DNA of 64,000 bases from an uncultured Lachnospiraceae bacterium (GTDB lineage: Bacteria; Bacillota; Clostridia; Lachnospirales; Lachnospiraceae), in contig CAJTTZ010000007.1 in NCBI GenBank assembly GCA_910579505.1, positions 62,001-126,000 on the forward strand. The letters are read 5' to 3'. A program made the position numbers and the translations under genes. Numbering within the stretch: position 1 is the stretch's first letter; every line of letters begins with the position of its first letter. Below the pieces are notes generated by a model. It saw only the letters and a list, made by a program, of their open reading frames with translations. It searched no databases and was not told where the DNA came from. This document shows positions 32,754 to 40,531 of the stretch, in pieces.

Positions 32754-33926
32754 TTACTGGAGATCTGCCTCTGTGTAGTAACCGGAGTCGATCAGCAGTT
32801 CCTTGTAGTTGTTAACATCCGCGAATACGGGCTCGCAAAGGTAAGAAGGAATCACGCCTGTGCCGTTGTCATAAGTCGTGGTGTCATTTACCTCTACGGT
32901 CTCACCCTGCAGGATCTGACCAACCATCTTAACAACCTGGGATGCCAGAGTACGGGTATCCTTGAATACGGACATGGACTGTTTGCCGTCGATCATGTTC
33001 TTCACGTTTGCGATATCGCAGTCCTGACCGGTAACGATCGGGTACTCGCCTGTGTAGTTAGCTGCCAGAGCGTTCTCTACACCGAGAGCGGTGGAGTCGT
33101 TGGAGCAGAGGCAGATGTCAAGCTGTGTGCCGTCGGAGTAGTTGGAAGAAAGGATGTTCTCCATTCTAGCCTGTGCAGTCTCGGTAGCCCATGCAGGCGT
33201 ACCAACGGTTGCGAAGTCAATCTGGCCGGAGGGAACAACGATCTTGCCAGCATCCATGTAAGGCTTTAACACATCAACTGCGCCGTTGTAGAAGAAAGTT
33301 GCGTTGTTGTCATCCGGGGAACCGCCGGTGATCTCCATGTTGAAGGGACCCTCTGCGTTGTCCAGATCCAGCGCGTCAACAATGTACTGACCCTGTGTCT
33401 GGCCTACCTTGTAGTTATCGAAGGTAGCGTAGTAGGAAATCGCATCCGTGTTCTTGATCAGACGGTCATATGCGATAACCGGGATGTTTTTGCTCTTTGC
33501 GCCTTCCAGAACGGTGGTCAGGGACTCGCCGTCGATGGAAGCGATAACCAGTACGGAGCAGCCGCCGTTGATCATGTTCTCGATCTGGGAAACCTGGGTA
33601 GCTACGTCGTTGGAAGCGTACTGAAGGTCAACCTCATAGCCTGCTGCCTCGAGCTCTGCCTGCATGTTGGAACCATCCTGATTCCATCTCTGAAGGTCCT
33701 TGGTGGGCATTGCCACGCCAACCTTGTTGCCGCTGGGTGCTGCCGCGTCTGCTGCGGGAGCCTCCTCTGCTGCCGGAGCTTCTGCCGCAGGAGCTTCCTC
33801 TGCTGCCGGAGCCTCCGCTGCGGGCTCAGATGTAGCTGCCGGAGCTGCGTCGCCGCCGCCACAGCCAACCAGTGTAGCTGCAACCATAGAAGTCGCAAGT
33901 ACCATACCTAATACTTTTCTTTTCAT
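32754..33926 (-). CDS. chvE: sugar ABC transporter substrate-binding lipoprotein (ChvE-like)
   Basis: A 390-residue extracytoplasmic binding protein of the ChvE family. The signal peptide ends in the lipobox LVGC, so the mature protein is lipid-anchored to the membrane surface. A low-complexity Ala/Pro/Glu linker of about 35 residues follows (repeats of APAAEEAPAAEAP), then the periplasmic-binding fold: VGVAMPTKDLQRWNQDG, QIENMINGGCSVLVIASIDG, IPVIAYDRLI, EITGGSPDDNNA and TGQDCDIANVKNMIDG. These are very close to ChvE-type multiple-monosaccharide receptors (galactose, arabinose, glucose, xylose among known ligands). It is the first gene of the transporter operon, with GGGAGG upstream, and is separated from the ATPase gene by a hairpin-rich gap, as is common for highly expressed binding proteins. 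Confidence 0.93.
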   Translation of the reverse strand: MKRKVLGMVLATSMVAATLVGCGGGDAAPAATSEPAAEAPAAEEAPAAEAPAAEEAPAADAAAPSGNKVGVAMPTKDLQRWNQDGSNMQAELEAAGYEVDLQYASNDVATQVSQIENMINGGCSVLVIASIDGESLTTVLEGAKSKNIPVIAYDRLIKNTDAISYYATFDNYKVGQTQGQYIVDALDLDNAEGPFNMEITGGSPDDNNATFFYNGAVDVLKPYMDAGKIVVPSGQIDFATVGTPAWATETAQARMENILSSNYSDGTQLDICLCSNDSTALGVENALAANYTGEYPIVTGQDCDIANVKNMIDGKQSMSVFKDTRTLASQVVKMVGQILQGETVEVNDTTTYDNGTGVIPSYLCEPVFADVNNYKELLIDSGYYTEADLQ

Positions 33927-33986
33927 GTCTTAGTTTTCCTCCCTTTTCTTAATATAGATGAGTTCGCGAATTTCTTTCGCACCTCC

Positions 33987-33995
33987 AATATACCA
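33987..33995 (-). promoter_or_regulatory. extended -10 promoter before chvE
   Basis: TGGTATATT on the minus strand, about 60 bases before the start, without a good -35 box, as expected for a promoter driven by an activator such as the nearby YesN-type regulator. A short hairpin GCGAA-AGAAA-TTCGC lies just downstream in the leader. Confidence 0.4.
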
Positions 33996-34110
33996 CAAAG
34001 AAAGTAGGAATAATTTATGACATTCTGTACATTTTCACCATACTGAAATTTTATGCAGGAACTATACTAGCATATTTTTGCAATCCGTTTCCCTCTTCCG
34101 CAAAATAATG

Positions 34111-35163
34111 CTATTCCGGCATCTGTCCGGGCACATTCAGGTACACGTCCTCTTTCAGATGGAAACCGCTGCCGATAACAACTTCGTCGATATTGTCACG
34201 GTTCACGCTGATCGGCTCCAGCCCGATATAGGGTATTTTATACGACCCGCTGCTCATCAACGTCACGTCGTCGCCCGCAATCTCCTCGCCCTTCGCGAGC
34301 GCCACCGCTTCCTCCGCCGCCCGGGTCGCCAAGCGCTCCACCGGCTTGTAGACCGTCATGACCTGCGTGCCCTCCACGATCCGCTGGCATGCCGCCAGAT
34401 CCGCGTCCTGTCCCACCACAAGGATATCTCCCGCCTGTCTCGTCTCCGCCAGCGCGCGCACCGCCTGCGTCGCCAGATCGTCATTGCCGCACATGATGGC
34501 GTCCGCCTGAGACACTTTATCCGAATTGTTGTAAATATAGGCTGCCGCCTCCTCCGCCCGCCAGTTGTCCGCATGGATGGAGTCCAGAATGCCCACATGA
34601 TGCTTGTTCATCACCCGCTTAAACGCCCCCTCCACCAGCGGCACGTTATTGTCCGTGGGAGAGCCGCCGATCATAATCACACTGCCTCCGCCAATGCCCT
34701 CCGCCAGAAGCGCCCTCGCCATCATTTCCCCCACCATCTCATTATCGAAGGAAATATAGAGATCCACATCCGCATCGTCAATCAGCCTGTCGTAGGAAAG
34801 CACCTTGATCCCAGCATCCTTCGCCTTCTTCACCGATTCCCGCAGGGAAGCCGGGTCGATGGCGATTATGACGATCACGTCCATTCCCTTCTGGATAAAA
34901 TAGTCGATCTGCCTTTTCTGCTCTTCCACCACGCCGTTGGCGTTCTGCACGTTGACTTCCGCCCCCAGCTCTTTTGCCACCGAGACAAATACATCCCGGT
35001 CCCGCTGCCATCTCTCAATGACAAAGGAGTCGAAGCTCATGCCGATCTGGATTTTTTCTTCCTCCCCGGCGTCACTCTCCCTGCTGCTTTCCGCCTTCCC
35101 GCAGCCACAAAGAGTAAGGAGCAGAATAAGCGCCGCGGCTAGATATACGATTTGTTTTTTCAT
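34111..35163 (-). CDS. sugar-binding lipoprotein (XylF-like)
   Basis: A 350-residue second binding protein. Signal peptide with lipobox LCGC near residue 20, then a type I periplasmic-binding fold: IQIGMSFDSFVIERWQRD, IDYFIQKGMDVIVIIAIDP, IKVLSYDRLI, IMIGGSPTDNNVP, AIMCGNDDLATQAVRAL and VVGQDADLAACQRIVEG. It lacks the long Ala/Pro linker of the neighbouring ChvE-like protein. It resembles the xylose-binding group but the ligand cannot be fixed. It lies between the two-component genes and the transporter operon, 45 bases after the regulator gene, so it is probably cotranscribed with the sensory module. Confidence 0.9.
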   Translation of the reverse strand: MKKQIVYLAAALILLLTLCGCGKAESSRESDAGEEEKIQIGMSFDSFVIERWQRDRDVFVSVAKELGAEVNVQNANGVVEEQKRQIDYFIQKGMDVIVIIAIDPASLRESVKKAKDAGIKVLSYDRLIDDADVDLYISFDNEMVGEMMARALLAEGIGGGSVIMIGGSPTDNNVPLVEGAFKRVMNKHHVGILDSIHADNWRAEEAAAYIYNNSDKVSQADAIMCGNDDLATQAVRALAETRQAGDILVVGQDADLAACQRIVEGTQVMTVYKPVERLATRAAEEAVALAKGEEIAGDDVTLMSSGSYKIPYIGLEPISVNRDNIDEVVIGSGFHLKEDVYLNVPGQMPE

Positions 35164-35208
35164 ACGTTAATCTCCCAATATCTTCTGCAGAAGCTCTTTT
35201 CGCGCTAT

Positions 35209-36807
35209 CTAAAGCTGTTTATACTCCGTAGGCGTCACGCCCACATTCTTCTTAAAGGAACGGCTGAAATAGTTGGGGTCCGCGTACCCTACCATGGAGC
35301 AGATCTCCTTCATGGAATACTCCGTGGTTGTGAGCAGCTCCTTCGCCCTGTCCATACGGATCTTGGTCAGATACTCCACAAAACCCTCGCCCACATCCTC
35401 CTTAAATATCTTGCTGAAATAGTAAGGGCTGATATTGACCGCCTGCGACACCTCGTCGAGCGAAATATCTTTGCTGTAATTATTTTGGATATAAGCCTTC
35501 GCCGCCTCCACCGCTCCCAGGGACTTCTCGGACGCCTTTGCGCTGACATTCCGGCTGGCCGTCTCCATTTTATCTATAAACCATCTTTTTATGGACTGTA
35601 TGTCATCCATCTCCATAATCGTGGGCAGATAGTCCGACCTGGCGCGGAACTCGTAAGTCATACCGCCGGAATTATAGGCGAGGTGCTCCGCATAGAGCAC
35701 AAACTCCAGCACTTTCAGGCGGATGTTCATCAGATAGCTTCCGTGCAGCTTCGCCACCAGGTCAAAATACGTTTCCGCCGTGGCAACGGCATGATCCGCA
35801 TCCCCGTTTTTGACCTCCGCAAAGAGTTTCTTTTCCAGATCGACAGGATACGTTTCCTCATGGGCGCAGCCAATCGGCAGATCATCCACATGCGCCACGC
35901 TGCCGTTTGTCATAATCAGGGCGTTTATCGCTTCTTTGTAGGCCTCTCTCGCCTCCCCGAGAGGCGCGATGGCGCTGATGCCGATGCGGAAGCTGATCTG
36001 CGTCCGCCTTTTCAGTTCCCGGACAAGCTCCCTTGATTTCTCAATGAGGGCGATCCGCTCCTCATAAGACATCTGCGTTTCCTCGCAGGGCACCAGCCCC
36101 GGCAGCTTGTTCGCCATGGACATTCCCAGAATCATCCCGGGATAAGCCTCCTTCAAATATTCCCGGAGCAAGTCGCCGTACTGCTGCATCTTCACGCTGC
36201 TGCCCACCGCGTTGGTCATATGGTTTCCCTCCTGCGTGTCCCCGCAGACCACCGCCAGAATATAGGCGTAATTCTGGTCAATGCCCAAAAGCTGCTTGTA
36301 ATTTTCGATGTCCTCCGTAAAATGCTCCTGAAAGAGCAGATTATAGAGAAGCCCGCTCTCTATGATGGGCATCACGGTTTCCAGTTTTTCCCGGATCAGC
36401 AGGTCGTTGCTGCGCTTGTTGCGCTCCCTGTCAATCTGCTCCATCGCTTTCCTCAGCGCCGCAATGATCCGCGTCTTTTCCATGGGCTTCGTAATGTACT
36501 CCAGAACGCCGAGTTTGATCGCCTCCTTCGCGTAATCGAACTTGTCGTAGGCGCTCATAACGATAAAGACCACGTTTGCGTTCGTCTCCCGGATCTCCCG
36601 CATCGCCTCGATGCCGTTGATGCCGGGCATCTGGATATCCATAATCGCGATATCCGGGCGAAAATTTTCGGCAAGCTCGATCACGCTCCTGCCCGTCTTC
36701 GCAAACTCAATCGCACACAGGTCGCCAAACTCCTTCTCTATGATAAATTTCAGGGAATCAATCACGATTCCCTCGTCGTCCGCCAGCATAATCTTGTAAC
36801 GACTCAT
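35209..36807 (-). CDS. AraC-type response regulator (YesN family)
   Basis: A 532-residue two-component regulator. The receiver domain (1-120) has the acidic pair LADDE, phosphoacceptor D57 in IAIMDIQMPG, MSAYDKFDYAKEA, and Lys in YITKPME. A central region of about 300 residues separates it from the C-terminal AraC-type DNA-binding domain (about 430-532: AKAYIQNNYSKDISLDEVSQ, SPYYFSKIFKEDVGEGFVEYL, MKEICSMVGYADPNYFSRSFKK). Its start overlaps the kinase gene by ATGA. With the kinase and the anchored binding protein it should sense a sugar and switch on the transporter genes downstream. Confidence 0.94.
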   Translation of the reverse strand: MSRYKIMLADDEGIVIDSLKFIIEKEFGDLCAIEFAKTGRSVIELAENFRPDIAIMDIQMPGINGIEAMREIRETNANVVFIVMSAYDKFDYAKEAIKLGVLEYITKPMEKTRIIAALRKAMEQIDRERNKRSNDLLIREKLETVMPIIESGLLYNLLFQEHFTEDIENYKQLLGIDQNYAYILAVVCGDTQEGNHMTNAVGSSVKMQQYGDLLREYLKEAYPGMILGMSMANKLPGLVPCEETQMSYEERIALIEKSRELVRELKRRTQISFRIGISAIAPLGEAREAYKEAINALIMTNGSVAHVDDLPIGCAHEETYPVDLEKKLFAEVKNGDADHAVATAETYFDLVAKLHGSYLMNIRLKVLEFVLYAEHLAYNSGGMTYEFRARSDYLPTIMEMDDIQSIKRWFIDKMETASRNVSAKASEKSLGAVEAAKAYIQNNYSKDISLDEVSQAVNISPYYFSKIFKEDVGEGFVEYLTKIRMDRAKELLTTTEYSMKEICSMVGYADPNYFSRSFKKNVGVTPTEYKQL

Positions 36808-38336
36808 GTCTTCTCTCCTTCCGGGACTTCCCCGGCTGCCCCGCCGTTCCCCTTTTGTTCCCTGTCATACCGTTCCAGACAGAGGCACACCTCCGTGCCC
36901 ATGTTCTCTCCCTCGCTCTTCACCGCCATCACGTTTTCATTGCCCGTAAACAGCCTCATACGGGAAATCACATTGTCCATGCCGACGCCGTTTCCGCCCG
37001 ACGTCATATCCTCATCCCGGTAAGTGCCGCTCATCACCTTTTCAATGGTCTCCGCGCTCATGCCGACACCGTTGTCCTTCACGCTGATGCAGGCCTGTCC
37101 GGCCTTTTCATAGAGGGAAAGCCGGATCACGCCCCGGTCGCCCATCTCGCGTATGCCGTGGTTGACGCAGTTTTCCACAATAGGCTGCAAAATCATACCC
37201 GGCATTTCCGTGTGCAGGAGGGATTCGTCGATATGCTTTTCATAATGAATGTCCCCGGCAAACCGCACGTTCAATATGTAGATGTAGGAATCCACCATCT
37301 CCACCTCGTCGGCCACGGTCACCGTCTCCTCGCTTTTCTTCATATTATATCTGTAAAACTGGGCTACCTTCTGGATATAGTCGTATGTCCTGTCCGCCCC
37401 CTCCATCATGGCAAGCTGTGCGCCCGCGTTCAGCGTATTGAACAGAAAGTGCGGATTGATCTGTGCCTGCAGATACTTGAGCCTCGCGTCCTTCAAATGG
37501 CCTTCCATCAGAAGTTCTCTCTCCTTCAGCGCGCGCTCCGCCTCCATGCTCTCCCTGATACGCTCGATATATCTGCCGATGCTGACCACCATGGAATTGA
37601 ATGCGCCCGTCACCACGCCCACCTCGTCCTGCGACTCCACCGGCAGAAGCTCAATCTCAAAATTGCCCTTCGCCACCTCGTCCGCCTGCCCGGCAAGCTT
37701 CTTCAAAGGGCGGATCAGCGCGCCCACAAAGCTGATAATGATGCAGACATTGCTGAACATCACGAGGATGATGGCGATGACAGACACGATCTCAAAGAGG
37801 CGGAACCGCTTCTGTAATTCGCTGTAACGCTCGGAGTTGCTGCGAAACTGCTCCATGTTCAGATTGGAAATGTAAGTGCAGATGTAATCGTACATTCTGG
37901 TGGCGTTCTCATAGTGGAAGCGGTATTTTTCCACGTTCCTTCCGCGCTTCGCCTCGATGGTCTGCGCCACCTCCGCAAGATACTCTTCCGTCATATGCCG
38001 GATGTTCCGCTCCATCCGGTCGAAGGACTGCCCCGTAACCTCCTCGTTCAGTTCCGACGCCATATTCCTGCAAAGCGACTCGCTCCGATAATAGTTTTCC
38101 AGCGAATCGCTTGTTTTTACGTTCAGATAGTCCGTCATGTTGCTCTGCAGGGCGTTGACCGCGTCGGAAAACTGATTCAGATGACGGTTGTCCTGATATA
38201 CCATATCCAGCCTGCCGGACATACTGTTGATGCCGATAATCAGGAAAATATTTACCATCACCACAAGAATGTTCGTCACAATGTAAATACTGCTGATCTT
38301 AAACTGTAGGGAGAAATCGCGCAGCTTACTTATCAT
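36804..38336 (-). CDS. sensor histidine kinase (YesM/LytS type)
   Basis: From ATG 38336 the protein has 510 residues: helix at about 12-35 (IYIVTNILVVMVNIFLIIG), an extracellular region to about 185, a second helix (FEIVSVIAIILVMFSNVCIIISFVGAL), a HAMP domain, then the His-kinase box with phosphoacceptor His in QAQINPHFLFNTLN and the ATPase motifs LQPIVENCVNHG and KDNGVGMS. A 522-residue frame starting at 38372 would add 12 residues that overlap the upstream gene; the ATG at 38336 is preferred for its GAGAGGAG ribosome site. It overlaps the upstream binding-protein gene by 11 bases and the regulator gene by ATGA. Confidence 0.93.
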   Translation of the reverse strand: MISKLRDFSLQFKISSIYIVTNILVVMVNIFLIIGINSMSGRLDMVYQDNRHLNQFSDAVNALQSNMTDYLNVKTSDSLENYYRSESLCRNMASELNEEVTGQSFDRMERNIRHMTEEYLAEVAQTIEAKRGRNVEKYRFHYENATRMYDYICTYISNLNMEQFRSNSERYSELQKRFRLFEIVSVIAIILVMFSNVCIIISFVGALIRPLKKLAGQADEVAKGNFEIELLPVESQDEVGVVTGAFNSMVVSIGRYIERIRESMEAERALKERELLMEGHLKDARLKYLQAQINPHFLFNTLNAGAQLAMMEGADRTYDYIQKVAQFYRYNMKKSEETVTVADEVEMVDSYIYILNVRFAGDIHYEKHIDESLLHTEMPGMILQPIVENCVNHGIREMGDRGVIRLSLYEKAGQACISVKDNGVGMSAETIEKVMSGTYRDEDMTSGGNGVGMDNVISRMRLFTGNENVMAVKSEGENMGTEVCLCLERYDREQKGNGGAAGEVPEGEKT

Positions 38337-39438
38337 ATTCCGGCTCCTCTCCCCGCAGATACTCGTCCACATTCTCCTTGGTAATCAGACTGATATCCGC
38401 CGTAAAATACTGGCTGGTGTAACCCAGATCGTGGTATTCCTGCAGAGCGTCGATACAGAACGCCCCCATCTGCGCCGTGTCAATGTCCACGGTAGCATAT
38501 ATGACACTTCTGTCAATAGCGTTGAGAATCGTGTCGGAAACATAATGCCCGAGAATGCTGACCGTGCCCACTTTATTATAGTCCACCACCGCCTGATAGG
38601 CGCAGGTGGTGTTCAGCTCGTTCAGGCAGATCAGAATATCAGGAATCTCCCCTCCCATAAAAATGTCGCGGACAGACTCCTCCACCGAGAAGGCGTTGGT
38701 GTCGTCCACCGACTGCAGGGAAAGCTCCACTGCCATCTCACCCCGCTCCTGCTCGATTGTCTCCTGAATGCCGGAATAGAGGATATTCTGATCCAGACTG
38801 TTCGCGTATGAATTGACCAAAAGAGTCACCCGAACCGGACGGTCCGCCGTGCCGACTAAACGCTCCCGCATAATTTTGAGCGCCTGTCTGCCGTACTCCC
38901 TGCCCAGATTGTAGCTGCCCACGCCTACGAAACTGCAGCGCGCACTCTGTGTATTATCCCCGTAAAGCGTCACCACGGGAATCCCCGCCGTATCAGCCCG
39001 GTCGATTAACGCTGTCATTTCCTCCTCTTCGCTGGCTGTCACGATAATGCCGTCCACGCCGGAAGCAATCGCAATCTCCATCTGTTCTTCCACACTGTAG
39101 TCCTGAAAGCGGTCATTTCCCAGCCAGTCCACGTAGACGTTTTCCTGAAGCGCCCGCTCGTACGCGCCCTGATAAACGGACTGCCAGAAAACGGATTTCC
39201 CTTCCCGCGTAATCATCATGTAATATCTGTCGTAAGTCTCTCCCGCCGTCTCCTCCTGAAAGCTCCCCTTATAAAACCATAGGATATAGCCCGCCATCAG
39301 CACCGTGAACAGGATGCTGACCGCCGTCAGAAATACGGGAAGAAACATAAGCCCCGAAAATTTTCTTTCCGGGGCTTGGTTTTCCGTGTGCTGTTGTTTA
39401 CTTTGCTTAATTATCTTCAATGCCTTTCTGCGTATCAT
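38326..39438 (-). CDS. membrane-anchored sugar-binding sensor protein (XylFII-like)
   Basis: A 370-residue periplasmic-binding-fold protein held in the membrane by one uncleaved helix (LMFLPVFLTAVSILFTVLMAGYILWF, about 30-56). The outer domain shows QSVYQGAYERALQ, IAIASGVDGIIVTA, IPVVTLYGDN, YNLGREYGRQALKIM and a final IDTAQMGAFCIDAL. No lipobox. In Clostridium beijerinckii a comparable anchored binding protein (XylFII) docks on the LytS-type kinase and passes the sugar signal; the gene order here is the same (binding protein, kinase, regulator). The ATG at 39438 is preferred over TTG 39441. It starts 16 bases after the DHH gene, so the two may be cotranscribed. Confidence 0.85.
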   Translation of the reverse strand: MIRRKALKIIKQSKQQHTENQAPERKFSGLMFLPVFLTAVSILFTVLMAGYILWFYKGSFQEETAGETYDRYYMMITREGKSVFWQSVYQGAYERALQENVYVDWLGNDRFQDYSVEEQMEIAIASGVDGIIVTASEEEEMTALIDRADTAGIPVVTLYGDNTQSARCSFVGVGSYNLGREYGRQALKIMRERLVGTADRPVRVTLLVNSYANSLDQNILYSGIQETIEQERGEMAVELSLQSVDDTNAFSVEESVRDIFMGGEIPDILICLNELNTTCAYQAVVDYNKVGTVSILGHYVSDTILNAIDRSVIYATVDIDTAQMGAFCIDALQEYHDLGYTSQYFTADISLITKENVDEYLRGEEPEYDK

Positions 39439-39453
39439 CAATCAGTTTCTCAG

Positions 39454-40380
39454 TCATTTGTAATATGTATCGTAGTTCACAAGCTCATCTAGCAGCTTCG
39501 GAAGCTGCTCATCCATGGTCTCATCCGAGAACTGGCATGTTCCCACCGCCTTGTGTCCGCCGCCGCCGTACTTGAGCATCAGGCTTCCCACGTTGACGTT
39601 GGAGGTACGGTTTAAAACACTGTAACCCACCGCCGCGGAACAGCCCAGGCCGCCTCTTCCATTGACGATCCACGCGGAAATATTCTGCTCCGGGTACATG
39701 CTGTAGATGAGGAAACGGTTCCCGGAGTAGATCGGGTCAACGCCCCGCAGATCCGAAATGATAACGTCCTTCTCAACCCTCGTGTGCGCTTTCACCATCT
39801 CCCTGAATTTCTCATCCTGCTCGCGGTAAATAGCGATACGCTCCTGCACGTCGGGCAGCTCCAGAATTTCCTCCGTGCTCATGGTGCGGCAGCACTCCAT
39901 CAGCTTCTCCATAAGCTGGTAATTGGAGATCGTAAAGTTGCGCCATCTGCCGAGCCCCGTGCGGGGGTCCATCAGAAATCCGACAAGAATCCATCCCTGC
40001 GGGTTCTGGATCTCATCTATGGTCAGATTGCCGGAATCTACTTTATCCACAGCCACCATCATATCGTCAAAATGGGAAAACCGCTCCTGACCGCCGTAAT
40101 ACTCATAAATGATACGCGCGCAGGAAGGTGTGATACGGCTCTCTCCCTTGTATTTACCTTTTAACTCATTTCGCTCATGCTCGCTGGAATGATGGTCAAA
40201 CCAAAGCCCGCACCCTTCCACAAAAGGCACGTTTGCCAGCACATCGTTCTCTGTAATCTCCACAAGACCGTCCTGTAAATCCTTCGGATGTGCAAATTTC
40301 CAGCTGTCAATCAGGCCAACCTCCTTCAAGAGAGCGCCGCATGCCAGCCCGTCAAAATCAGATCGTGTCACTAATCTCAT
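39454..40380 (-). CDS. DHH-family phosphoesterase
   Basis: A 308-residue protein of the DHH/DHHA1 phosphoesterase superfamily (exopolyphosphatase, NrnA and related enzymes). Metal-binding motifs are visible: TRSDFDGLACGALL at the start, the name-giving WFDHHSSEHE near 70, a middle Asp in VAVDKVDSGN, and the C-terminal DHHA1 glycine-rich LKYGGGGHKAVGTCQF. It may cleave short oligonucleotides, cyclic dinucleotide products or polyphosphate; I cannot choose. ATG 40380 follows AGGAG at good spacing; the frame can be extended 8 codons further. It has its own strong promoter and precedes the sugar-sensing genes. Confidence 0.85.
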   Translation of the reverse strand: MRLVTRSDFDGLACGALLKEVGLIDSWKFAHPKDLQDGLVEITENDVLANVPFVEGCGLWFDHHSSEHERNELKGKYKGESRITPSCARIIYEYYGGQERFSHFDDMMVAVDKVDSGNLTIDEIQNPQGWILVGFLMDPRTGLGRWRNFTISNYQLMEKLMECCRTMSTEEILELPDVQERIAIYREQDEKFREMVKAHTRVEKDVIISDLRGVDPIYSGNRFLIYSMYPEQNISAWIVNGRGGLGCSAAVGYSVLNRTSNVNVGSLMLKYGGGGHKAVGTCQFSDETMDEQLPKLLDELVNYDTYYK

Positions 40381-40438
40381 CGCTTTTCTCCTATCCCATC
40401 CCAAAGTTTATGTCCCATAATGTGATCGCGTCAGGTGA

Positions 40439-40469
40439 AATCAGGTAACTTCGCTGCAGCCGCCTGATT
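40439..40469 (-). promoter_or_regulatory. leader hairpin of the DHH gene
   Basis: AATCAGG and CCTGATT form a 7-bp stem with a 17-base loop between the promoter and the start codon. No riboswitch class is recognised; it may simply be a stabilising 5' stem. Confidence 0.35.
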
Positions 40470-40488
40470 TTCCGTTGACATACTATAG

Positions 40489-40517
40489 ATTATAAAGGAT
40501 AGCACCCCGCTTTTCAA
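40489..40517 (-). promoter_or_regulatory. promoter of the DHH gene
   Basis: Minus strand TTGAAA (40512-40517), 17-base spacer, TATAAT (40489-40494), just past the addA stop codon. It gives a leader of about 100 bases and may also drive the sensory genes that follow. Confidence 0.8.
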
Positions 40518-40531
40518 GAACAAAATCAAGC

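Noticed and set aside
34078..35142. Long plus-strand ORF (354 codons) antisense to the XylF-like lipoprotein gene
   Set aside because: His/Arg-rich composition typical of the antisense of a GC-rich gene; the minus-strand gene has a signal peptide and family motifs.
36855..37817. Plus-strand ORF of 320 codons antisense to the histidine kinase
   Set aside because: Same kind of shadow; the kinase motifs are on the minus strand.
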